Below, in pieces: positions 8,407-16,819 of a stretch of DNA of 17,606 bases. Origin of the DNA: Isotricha intestinalis (taxonomy: Eukaryota; Ciliophora; Litostomatea; Vestibuliferida; Isotrichidae); NCBI GenBank assembly GCA_023807065.1, contig JAJJLU010004151.1, positions 1-17,606 of the forward strand, in the 5' to 3' direction. Positions within the stretch are counted from its first letter, which is position 1, and each line of letters opens with the position of its first letter. A model generated the notes under the pieces. That model saw nothing but the letters and a program-made list of their open reading frames with translations. It was not told the DNA's origin and searched no databases. Both the position numbers and the translations under genes were made by a program.

Positions 8407-8539
8407 ATCTATTAAAATATTATGTTTTTAGTTAGTTTATTATTTTAATTCGATTTATATTAATTAATAATTCTTAATTTATGTATTTTATTTATTTAGT
8501 AAATTTTGAGAAAAAACTATAACAATTTTTTTTGAAAAA

Positions 8540-10729
8540 ATGGAAGATAAATCAATATTAGGAATAGATTTAGGAACATCATTTTCAAGATTATCAATAT
8601 GGAGAAATGGGAAAGTAGAAATAATTCCCAATGAAAATAAAGAAAATAAATTTCCTTCAATAATATCTTTTTTAAAAAATAAAAGATTAATAGGGACAAA
8701 AGCCGAAAAAGAAATTTCAAAAAATTTTTCAAATACAATTTATAATATTAAACGTATAATAGGGAAAAATTATAATAGTCTTGAAACAAAATCATTTTCT
8801 CAAAATGTCCCATTTAACATAATAGAAGGTGCAAATAATAAGCCAAAAATAGAAATAGAATATAAAGGAAACAAACAATCTTTTTTCCCAGAAGAAATAT
8901 TATCATACCAATTAGCAAAATTAAAAAAAACTGCCGAAAACTATTTAAATAAAGAAATACAAAATATAGTAATTTCTTGTCCATCTTGTTTTGATCCAAT
9001 ACAAAGAAAATCAATTTTACTTGCAGGAAGAATAGCAGGAATAAATATAATTAGATTAATTAAAGATCCAATTGCTGCTTCTATTTCTTATTGTTATAAT
9101 GAAAGATTAAATAATATAAACTTGGATGAAAAAAAACTTTTAATTTTAGATATTGGAGGAGGGTTTGTCGATGCTTCCATTATTTCTTTGGATAATAATA
9201 TTATTGAACTTAATAGTACTAAAGGTTATAATAACGTAGGTGGGGATGATTTTACTAAATTATTATTAAAATATTGTATTAAGGAATTTTCAAAACAAAG
9301 TAAAGCTGATATCAAAAATAATTTAAATGCTATTAATAGATTAAGAATAGAATGTGATATTGCTAAAATAAAATTAAGTAATTCAGAAGAGGTAGATATT
9401 GATATTCATAATTTAATTGATAATGAGGATTTTCATATAACTGTAACTCGTTTTTCATTTGAAAATATATGTGAAGAATTATTTAATAAAATTATATCTT
9501 TAATTGAAGATATTTTATTTGATGCAGATTTAACAAAAGATAATATTAATGAAATTATATTATTAGGTGGTTCTTCAGAAATACCAAAATTAAAACAAAT
9601 TCTTAAAGAATTTTTTGGAAAGGAAATTTCAAATAAAAATAAAGATGAAGAATCAATAGCAATTGGTCTTGCAATTGAAGGAGCAATTATTGAAAATATT
9701 CAAGATGAAAAATTAGAAAAATATGTTTTATTAGATATTTGTCCTATGAGTATTGGTGTACAATTAGAAGATGGAAAAATGGATAAAATTATTGATAAAA
9801 ATTCATTAATTCCTATTCAAAAAGGCAAAAAATATATTACTTTTGTGGATGAACAAACTGAAATTTATCTTCAAGTTTTTCAAGGAGAAAGTGAAGAAAC
9901 TAAAGACAATAAATTTTTAGCTAATTATTTTATTTCAAATATACCAAAAACACCAAAAGGTCAAGGAAAAATTGAGATTAAATTTGAAGTTGATATTAAT
10001 GGAATTTTAATTATTACTGCTGAAGAAAAAGGAGAAGATAAACGAATAAAATTAAAAGTTTTAATGGAAAATGATTTTGATGAAGAAAATATATCAGAAA
10101 TGATTCAAAGATTAAAAGAAATGGAAAGAGATGAAAAAATGTCTGGTGAAGAAAATGAATGTATTAAATTATCTTTAGGTTATTCTCTTTATTATGGAGA
10201 AATGGAATTTGTAATTCCTAGAAATACTATTATTCCTTGTTCTCAAAGAATTCAAAGTTTAATTTTAAATCACAAAAAAATAATTTTAAATGTATATGAA
10301 GGGGAAAGATTATTAGCTAAAGAAAATAAATTTTTAGGAAATTGTATATTAGATGATATTTCTGAGAAAGAAGAAAAAGTTGAAATTAAATTTTCTGTTG
10401 ATATAAATTATATATTAAAAGTGAGTTTAAATGTGAATGATAAAAATAATGAATTAAGAGTTAAATTAGATAAATTAGATAAAGAAAATATTATTAATGA
10501 AAAAATTAAAGAAAGTCAAGAAAAAAAAAAAGAAGATAAAAGAATATTAGAAAATAATAAAATGAAAAGTAATCTTGTTCATTATTGTTTTAAATTAAAA
10601 AGAGAAGGAAATGATGAAGAAAAAATTAAATCTAAAATTACTTTAAATTGGGTAAAAACTCATCAAAATGAAAATAAAGAAATATATGAAAAAAAATTAG
10701 AAGGTTTAAAAAATAATTTAATAATATAA
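8540..10729 (+). CDS. divergent cytosolic Hsp70 with two tandem substrate-binding beta domains
   Basis: This 729-residue Hsp70-family chaperone has no signal peptide. The nucleotide-binding domain covers 1-390: phosphate-1 loop GIDLGTSFS (8-16), K71 in NIKRIIGK, phosphate-2 DIGGGFVD (204-211), GGDDF (234-238) and adenosine motif IILLGGSSEIPK (339-350). Relative to Hsc70, D10, T13, K71, D199 and D206 are kept, but T204 is Phe (F209) and E175 is Asp (D176), so ATP hydrolysis may be altered. The linker and first SBD-beta are at 395-508 (VLLDICPMSIGVQ, NSLIPIQKG, LQVFQGE, DINGILIITA). A short lid-like helix (514-535) follows, then a second SBD-beta at 541-643 (LSLGYSLYYGE, IPRNTIIP, LNVYEGERLLAKENKFLG, DINYILKVSL). 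A charged helical C-terminus runs 645-725. There is no EEVD end. The family call is certain; the client and function are unknown. It stands 133 bases after the Ras remnant. Confidence 0.95.
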   Translation: MEDKSILGIDLGTSFSRLSIWRNGKVEIIPNENKENKFPSIISFLKNKRLIGTKAEKEISKNFSNTIYNIKRIIGKNYNSLETKSFSQNVPFNIIEGANNKPKIEIEYKGNKQSFFPEEILSYQLAKLKKTAENYLNKEIQNIVISCPSCFDPIQRKSILLAGRIAGINIIRLIKDPIAASISYCYNERLNNINLDEKKLLILDIGGGFVDASIISLDNNIIELNSTKGYNNVGGDDFTKLLLKYCIKEFSKQSKADIKNNLNAINRLRIECDIAKIKLSNSEEVDIDIHNLIDNEDFHITVTRFSFENICEELFNKIISLIEDILFDADLTKDNINEIILLGGSSEIPKLKQILKEFFGKEISNKNKDEESIAIGLAIEGAIIENIQDEKLEKYVLLDICPMSIGVQLEDGKMDKIIDKNSLIPIQKGKKYITFVDEQTEIYLQVFQGESEETKDNKFLANYFISNIPKTPKGQGKIEIKFEVDINGILIITAEEKGEDKRIKLKVLMENDFDEENISEMIQRLKEMERDEKMSGEENECIKLSLGYSLYYGEMEFVIPRNTIIPCSQRIQSLILNHKKIILNVYEGERLLAKENKFLGNCILDDISEKEEKVEIKFSVDINYILKVSLNVNDKNNELRVKLDKLDKENIINEKIKESQEKKKEDKRILENNKMKSNLVHYCFKLKREGNDEEKIKSKITLNWVKTHQNENKEIYEKKLEGLKNNLII

Positions 10730-11044
10730 ATACATATTTAATCATTCAAAAGATTATAAATGAAATATTTAAAAATATTACTTTATAATATAAAAATTTA
10801 TCTCTCATTGAAAAAATACCACAATTGAGATTTAAGCTATATCTTTCTTATTTACCTTCTTTTAATATTTGATTCACCACATTTATTTTATTTATAATGT
10901 TTTTTTTAAAAATAATTATTTAGCTAATTAAAAACATAATGACCTTGATTTATTTAAAATATCCAAAAATAATATTTTTCCAAGTGTAAAAAATAATATA
11001 TGTAAAGTGTATAAATATAATAAACAATAAATAAATATAATTAA
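10730..11044. other. intergenic spacer, nothing recognised
   Basis: This 315-base AT-rich spacer between the Hsp70 stop and the start of the secreted-protein remnant must hold a terminator and a promoter. I see no motif that stands out from the background. A weak inverted match (tctctcattg / caattgaga near 10801-10828) is within chance. Confidence 0.55.
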
Positions 11045-12244
11045 ATGTTAAAATTAAAACTCCTATTCCTCCTTTTTTCATCAATATTCACCTTCCATAT
11101 AATATCTTTTAAAGAAAGTTCAACTCCAAATTTACTTGCAAATCCAGAAGAAGTAAAATCCAAAATAATGAGTGTTTTAAGAAAAGAAGCAGCAAAATAT
11201 ATTTATAAGTATCCAAGTGGATATTCTATTATAATGACAAATTTAGCAAGTACAACATCAATTAAAATGGATCAAATTGTATATAATAAGATAGATGGAT
11301 TAAGATACACACTTGGTTTTCCTCCAGATGTAGTTAACAAAATTAAAAAAATAAAATATGTTTAAAATACTTTAGTTTATGAATCCTTTGATTTTTCAAT
11401 TAGTAAATCATCAACAAATCTTCAATCAACTTTTGGAATTGGAGCAAGAATAGACTCACAATTTTTATATGTTGTTTATGATAAAGGAGAATCATCAGCA
11501 AAATCAATTAACCAATACAAAACTGTTAGAACAAAAAAATGTAAAGGATGGTGGATTTTAAAATCATGTAAATACGTTAATGAAAGAGTAAAAAGAGATT
11601 TTACAACTGTTGAATTAGATAAAATGAAGCAAGTTTTAAAAGCAAAATATGCAGAAACAATGAATAATGTTTTAGATTTTGAACAACAAAAATGATAGAT
11701 AAATTTTAAAAGTTATGCAAACGAAGTAAAAAAACAATTACCTTACCCTAGTAATTATGCAAGATTTATTGTAGATTCAAAAACAACTCTTGATTTTAAA
11801 ACTGTTACATATTGAAATCCATATCCTAGTGTTTTTTCTTCTGACATTCAAAGTGATATTAGATCAATTCAAAATAAACCAAATTCAATTAAACCTTTCT
11901 TTTATACAAATGGAGCTAAATCAAACCCTAAAGATCTTTATTTTATGATTGGTGTTATTTATAATAATGCTCAAAATAAAGTTACAGTTTCTTATGCATA
12001 TGGAACAGGATCAGTAAAATTATATCATGGTTATTGTGATCAAGGAGATAAATGTGAAGATGATGAAGAGTGTAAAAGTAGTTGTGCTCTTTTTAAAAGA
12101 AGATATAAAAATATTGACAATCCTTTAAATCCAAATCTAAATGCTCAAGCAAGGCAAGCAAATATTGAAACGATTAAAAATTATGTTTATGCTGAATTAA
12201 TTACTAATGTTGCTAAAATTCTAAATGGTATTGATTTTAAATAA
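11045..12244 (+). pseudogene. secreted cysteine-containing protein, interrupted by four in-frame stop codons
   Basis: One frame runs for 400 codons and is coding-like throughout, but is broken by TAA (codon 107, 11363-11365), TGA-TAG (codons 217-218, 11693-11698) and TGA (codon 257, 11813-11815) before the final TAA. Residues 1-21 are a classical signal peptide (MLKLKLLFLLFSSIFTFHIIS). The mature part has a W-W pair flanked by C166 and C175 and a cluster C331, C337, C343, C347 in an acidic then basic stretch ending CALFKRRYK, suggesting disulfides in an extracellular or vacuolar protein. There is no membrane anchor. I do not recognise the family. Chance DNA of this composition would have about 40 stops in this length, so it was recently coding. 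The likeliest reading is a young pseudogene, with TAA from CAA and TGA after TAT from TGG as simple C-to-T or G-to-A changes. Stop readthrough is the alternative. Confidence 0.8.
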
Positions 12245-13622
12245 AATCTAAAATTGTATTATTAGTAAAAAATTTGATTTTTTAATTTTTTTGTTTTTCA
12301 ATGTATAACTTATTTAAGTAATATTATTTACAATAATTAATAAATCATAAAAAAGATTATGTAACATTTATACATTTAAAGAAATTCTATATGAATTTAA
12401 AAGATATCATCTCATTAAAATAAAGTAAAGTGAATTAAATAAAAGATGGTCTTAAATAAAATATTAATACTTTCTAGCATTTGATTAATATGAATTTTGA
12501 TATTTTTGTTATTAATTTACAAAAATAATGATATAATAAAAATTATTACATAATAATATATAATAAATATTCAATAAATTAATCAAATGCATCAATTGTT
12601 TATTTTATATTATTTTATTAATAATTATTTAATTTTACTTTCAAAACAATGAAACTAAAAAAACATAGGTTAAAAAAGACATTTTAAAATATTTTATTTA
12701 TATTAAAAGAATTGAAAATAAATCTCTTATAGTTGTGATTTCATTATATCATTTTTCCTCTTATTCCTTATTAGGTTTATAATTCATTTTATATTTACTA
12801 ATTTATAATTTAAATTTAAAATTTTAGAGTATTCTAAGAATCAATACAATGAAAGTAAAAAAGATAAAAGAAAAATGTGTAAAAAAAATTTAAATAATTA
12901 ATAATTTCTGATTAATATTGAAAAGTGATTTTATAGTGTACAAAAGAAAAATAATTTTTATATAATAAGAAAAAACATATTTAATTTAACCTCTCATTTT
13001 TTAACAAAAATAATGACAATTATAAGAAAAATACATGCTTTTAACAAGGAATAAAAAATCTTTAATTCTTCCAAGTCAGAAATGAAAAAAGAAAAACAAT
13101 AAAAAAAATAATAAAATTAATTTTGGGTTAAAGAAAGAAAAAACAAAGATATCAAAAAAATTTTAGGACGAATAAAAATTGATTTTTTCAAGAGAAAAGA
13201 AAATACTCTTATTTAAGTTTCTATTATTATTAGAAATAGACCTTAGGATTGAATTAAAATTGGATAACAATATGTTTTAAAAGTTATTATGTAATTAAAA
13301 TATACAACTATATTTTTATTATTTATAATTTTTTTCATGTATAAAGATAAACAAAAAGAATAATATCTTTTTAAAGTGTGATATAACACCTAATAAATTG
13401 TTTCTTTTTCATTTAAATCATTATTAATAAGTGTACTTCGTTCATTTCTAAATATTGAAAATACAAATCATCATATATTAAGTTATATTAAACATCAGCC
13501 TCATTAAAATAAATTTCTCCATGTTATAATCAATCTAATAATTATACTTTCTAATATTATGATAAACTTCTTTAAATAGTTTGAAAAATAATTAATATAT
13601 TTTTTTTTAATTTTAATTAAAA
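12245..13622. other. long intergenic region, no supported gene
   Basis: This 1378-base AT-rich region has no open frame beyond chance length. The + frame from 12301 (MYNLFK...) reads protein-like between stops, but stops occur about every ten codons, as in random DNA of this composition. A 13-base inverted repeat (12477-12489 and 12578-12590, with 88 bases between) has no clear target duplication. The last 100 bases presumably carry the ATG4 promoter; no element is identifiable. Confidence 0.5.
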
Positions 13623-15032
13623 ATGAGTTTAATAGATGAATTTCAAATAATATCAATAGAACATAAAAATAAAAATTATTTAAAATCAGTAGATGAAATA
13701 GCAAAGGAAAAAAGTAAAAAAGAATCTCCATTTTTACTTAATAATAATGAAAAAAAAATTTCGAATATAAAGGAACCTCAAAAGGAAAAAAGCATAATAA
13801 ACACAACATGGAATACAATAACATCATCTTTTTTATCAGTAAAAGATTATATTATATATAATGACTCAATAAATATATTATCAACTCCAATAGATTTAAA
13901 TAAAGAAAAATATATAAAAATTTTAGATAAATCATTCTTTCCGATAATAAATATAAGTAATATAAAAAAATATTTAAAATTAATGATTCAAATGACTTAT
14001 AGAACAAATTTTTTTCCAATTCAAAATTCAAAAACAAAAGAAGAATATAATAAGGATTCAGGATGGGGTTGTATGGTAAGAAGTGGTCAAATGATGTTAA
14101 GTAAAGCTATACTTGATTACAAATTATTTTCTAATAATAATTTAATTAACATTTATAATTCCATTAATACTGAAGATGAATTTTATTTAATGATTAAAGA
14201 TGAAGAAATTAATAAAAAAAAATTTGAAACTTTACTTTTATTTCTAGATAATCCTATTTCTATGGATGATGTTAAGGGAAAAAGTGATTTTATCAATTAT
14301 TTAAAAATTAATAATAATATTGATAATAATGATATTAAAATTATTCCTCCTTTTAGTATTCTTAATATTTTCATTTTAGGAAGAGAAATTTTAAATAAAG
14401 AACCTGGAGAATGGTTTAGTGATAATAATTTAGTTCAAATTTTTTGTTCTATTCAATTAAAATATAAGATTTTAAATAATTATGAATTTTTTTCTTTTTT
14501 GAATGGATATATTAGTAAAAATACAATAATTAAAAAATGTTTTAAACAAATTGAAAATTGTGACATATGCGATAAGTCAAATATTGGTTGTATAGATGGT
14601 AAATATTATAAATTTGAAAAAGCTGGTTTAATTTTTGTTACTGTAAGGTTAGGTTTAAGAAATATCGAATCTAATTATTTAAATAATTTTGTAAAATTAT
14701 TTAATATTAGAAATAATTTAGGAATTATTGGAGGAAAAACTAATAAAGCTTTTTATTTTATTGGAATAAATCCTGAAAAAAAAGAATTGTTATATTTAGA
14801 TCCTCATGTCAATAATGTAGCAGTTAAAAATGTTGAAGAATTAAGGATTAATACTAATTTTGATACATATAAAATTAAAAATATTTATTCTTTAAAATTA
14901 TCTAATTTATCTCCTTGTTTTACAATAGGTTTTAATTTTAAAAATTTTGAAGAATTTAACATATTAATGAAAGATTTATCAAATTTTAGTAATGAATGCG
15001 GCCAATATTCTTTTTTTAACACAGGAACCTAA
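13623..15032 (+). CDS. ATG4: ATG4 autophagy cysteine protease (peptidase family C54)
   Basis: This is a 469-residue protein. ATG4 cleaves the C-terminus of ATG8/LC3 proteins to expose glycine and later removes ATG8 from lipid, in the cytosol. The catalytic cysteine is C150 in DSGWGCMVRSGQMML (145-159), and the Asp/His pair is D393 and H395 in LYLDPHVNNVAV. The supporting family blocks are TYRTNFFPI (125-133), GEWFSDNNL (262-270), VRLGLRNIESNYL (341-353), GIIGGKTNKAFYFIG (367-381) and LSPCFTIGFNF (429-439). All catalytic residues are present, so the enzyme should be active. The roughly 100-residue N-terminal part before the core is lysine-rich and unlike animal ATG4. An insertion at 313-323 carries three cysteines (C-x2-C-x6-C). 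The start ATG is preceded by AATTAAAA. Presence of ATG4 implies an ATG8 conjugation system in this organism. Confidence 0.95.
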   Translation: MSLIDEFQIISIEHKNKNYLKSVDEIAKEKSKKESPFLLNNNEKKISNIKEPQKEKSIINTTWNTITSSFLSVKDYIIYNDSINILSTPIDLNKEKYIKILDKSFFPIINISNIKKYLKLMIQMTYRTNFFPIQNSKTKEEYNKDSGWGCMVRSGQMMLSKAILDYKLFSNNNLINIYNSINTEDEFYLMIKDEEINKKKFETLLLFLDNPISMDDVKGKSDFINYLKINNNIDNNDIKIIPPFSILNIFILGREILNKEPGEWFSDNNLVQIFCSIQLKYKILNNYEFFSFLNGYISKNTIIKKCFKQIENCDICDKSNIGCIDGKYYKFEKAGLIFVTVRLGLRNIESNYLNNFVKLFNIRNNLGIIGGKTNKAFYFIGINPEKKELLYLDPHVNNVAVKNVEELRINTNFDTYKIKNIYSLKLSNLSPCFTIGFNFKNFEEFNILMKDLSNFSNECGQYSFFNTGT

Positions 15033-15799
15033 TTATAATAATTAGTTTTTTAAATATATGATATAAATAATATTATATATATATTAAGATAAGTTATTAA
15101 AAATAATATTATATATATATTAAGATAAGTTATTAAAAATAATTCAAACACCATGAATTAAAATATTAAATATTATTTAAAAAAAAAAATTAAATGATTA
15201 AATGGAATTAACAAGAATAATAACGAAAAAACCTATTATCGGAAGGAGAAAAATAACCAAAATAAATGTGTGATAAATTTTTTAATTTCATCTTTATTTG
15301 GTGAATCTACTTTTATTTTATAACTTAATTAAAAATAAAAAGAAAGATAAATTGAAAATTTTAACGAATAATTTTATTTTTGAAAAACTATTTCATGAAA
15401 AACCTATTTGTAAATTTAGTGTTGAAGATATCAGAATTAATTAATAAAATAATGAGGAAACTAATGTTAGATTAATAATTAATAATAATAAAAATATAAT
15501 AATAATGAAAATGTTTTCATGAATAATTTCAATTATAATGCAAATATTATAATATTTTACCTTTATCATCTAAAATGAATTAATATAAAAAGAAATAAAT
15601 TTTTATGATGATTTCTTATATTTAAATATTTTCCACCACACATAAAAAATTAAATTAATATTCTAAAAAAAAGGAAAATATTGTTTTTATCTTAAAAAAT
15701 TTATTTAAGAATAAATATAAGAAAATTTTTAAAATTTGGTAATTAAAATTTAAAAATTAAATAATATATAAATTTATTAATCCTTATTAAAAAAATTAA
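15033..15799. other. intergenic spacer between ATG4 and WDR82, containing a tandem duplication
   Basis: This 767-base spacer begins with the 36-base tandem repeat listed separately. The remainder is slightly richer in G and C around 15180-15450 and contains a 52-codon run without stops at 15286-15441 (+) that has no methionine and no recognisable motif. It could be a gene remnant but is within what chance allows across all spacers. No RNA gene was seen. Confidence 0.5.
15065..15136. repeat. perfect 36-base tandem duplication (two copies plus a 7-base partial)
   Basis: Bases 15065-15100 and 15101-15136 are identical over all 36 positions; a third copy starts at 15137 and matches for 7 bases (aaataat). 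The unit contains an alternating TA tract and the string taagataagttattaa. It lies 33 bases after the ATG4 stop, so it probably falls in the ATG4 3' untranslated region. This is a young minisatellite-type duplication. Confidence 0.95.
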
Positions 15800-16819
15800 A
15801 TGAATAATTTACAAGAAAATTTATATTCTCAATCATCAGATTTTCAATCTTCAAAATCAAATAATCAAGAAGTAGAGAATCCAATAAAATCATATACAGA
15901 TACAATAATATCATCATTTAAAACATGTAATATAATAAAGGTACATGATTCCCAAATAAATGGATTAAATATAAGTAATGATGGAAATTTAATATTAACA
16001 AGTAGTAGAGATGATTCAATAATCTTATATTCAATTCAAAGAAATGAAATTTCAAGTCGATTTATAAATAAAACTAGAGGTTGTGAAAAAGCAATTTTTA
16101 CTCATCATCCTAATGCAATTTTATGTGCTTCAAAAAATGATTATAGAATAATGTATTGGTTACTTCATAATAATGAAATTTTATTTTCTTTTCAAGGTCA
16201 TTCTGATATAATAACTGAATTAAATTTAAACCCTAATAATGATTTATTTATTTCTACTTCTTTAGATAAAACTAGTAGATTATGGAATTTAAATACAAAA
16301 GAATGTGTTTGTATTTTCCAAGAAAGTAACTGTGCTAATTTTGATAATTCTGGTAATATAATTATAAGTGTTACTTCTGTTCATAATAAAAATAATGATA
16401 TTTATGAAAATTTTATTAATTTATATAATGTCAATGATATTTTAAAAGGTCCTTTTGATGTTTTTTCAATTAAAGCCAAAAGTGAAATTAAACAAGTAAA
16501 ATATACTAATAATAATAATTTTATTATTGCAATTTGTGAATCTAATTTCTTTATTATTGAAAGTATTAAAGGGAAAATTAAATTTAATAATGAAATTGAA
16601 GATAACTTAATTAAATTCGATATAAGTCCTGATGATAAATATATTGCTATTGCATGTGAAAGTGGTAATATTTTAATGTATGATATTAAAGGAAAATTAA
16701 TTAAAACTTTAGATTTTCATACAATTGGATGTGAATGTTTAGAGTTTAATAAAAAATATGCTATGTTAGTAACAGCTGATAGTGATCTTGTTATTTGGAT
16801 TCCTACTGTTACAGAATAA
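15800..16819 (+). CDS. WDR82: WDR82/Swd2 WD40-repeat protein (COMPASS and termination-complex subunit)
   Basis: This is a 339-residue seven-bladed beta-propeller. After a 45-residue Ser/Asn-rich N-terminal extension, the family blocks follow in order: DGNLILTSSRDDSIILYSIQ (61-80, WDR82 has SSSDDDSIVLYD), GHSDIITELNLNPNNDLFISTSLDKTSRLWNL (130-161), a blade with LYNVNDILKGPFDVFSIK (KGPFxxF is typical of WDR82), SPDDKYIAIACESGNILMYDI, a LKTLDFHTIGCECLEFN blade, and the signature end DLVIWIPTVTE (compare the WDR82 ending with WLP). WDR82/Swd2 tethers Set1-type H3K4 methyltransferase complexes to RNA polymerase II and also acts in mRNA cleavage and termination complexes with PP1 phosphatase, in the nucleus. 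Its length is close to the usual 313 residues plus the extension. I judge it a true orthologue with high confidence. Confidence 0.93.
   Translation: MNNLQENLYSQSSDFQSSKSNNQEVENPIKSYTDTIISSFKTCNIIKVHDSQINGLNISNDGNLILTSSRDDSIILYSIQRNEISSRFINKTRGCEKAIFTHHPNAILCASKNDYRIMYWLLHNNEILFSFQGHSDIITELNLNPNNDLFISTSLDKTSRLWNLNTKECVCIFQESNCANFDNSGNIIISVTSVHNKNNDIYENFINLYNVNDILKGPFDVFSIKAKSEIKQVKYTNNNNFIIAICESNFFIIESIKGKIKFNNEIEDNLIKFDISPDDKYIAIACESGNILMYDIKGKLIKTLDFHTIGCECLEFNKKYAMLVTADSDLVIWIPTVTE

Noticed and set aside
12301..12540. Plus-strand frame resembling a dynein-stalk-like helix (KKDYVTFIHLKKFYMNLKD)
   Set aside because: It has eight stops in 80 codons, equal to the random rate. The resemblance is to a low-complexity helix only.
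12477..12590. 13-base inverted repeat with an 88-base interior, resembling a small MITE
   Set aside because: No target-site duplication is visible, and one or two such repeats are expected in a 1.4-kb region of this composition.
15286..15441. 52-codon run without stops, ending ICKFSVEDIRIN
   Set aside because: No methionine start and no known motif; a few such runs are expected across all frames of the spacers.
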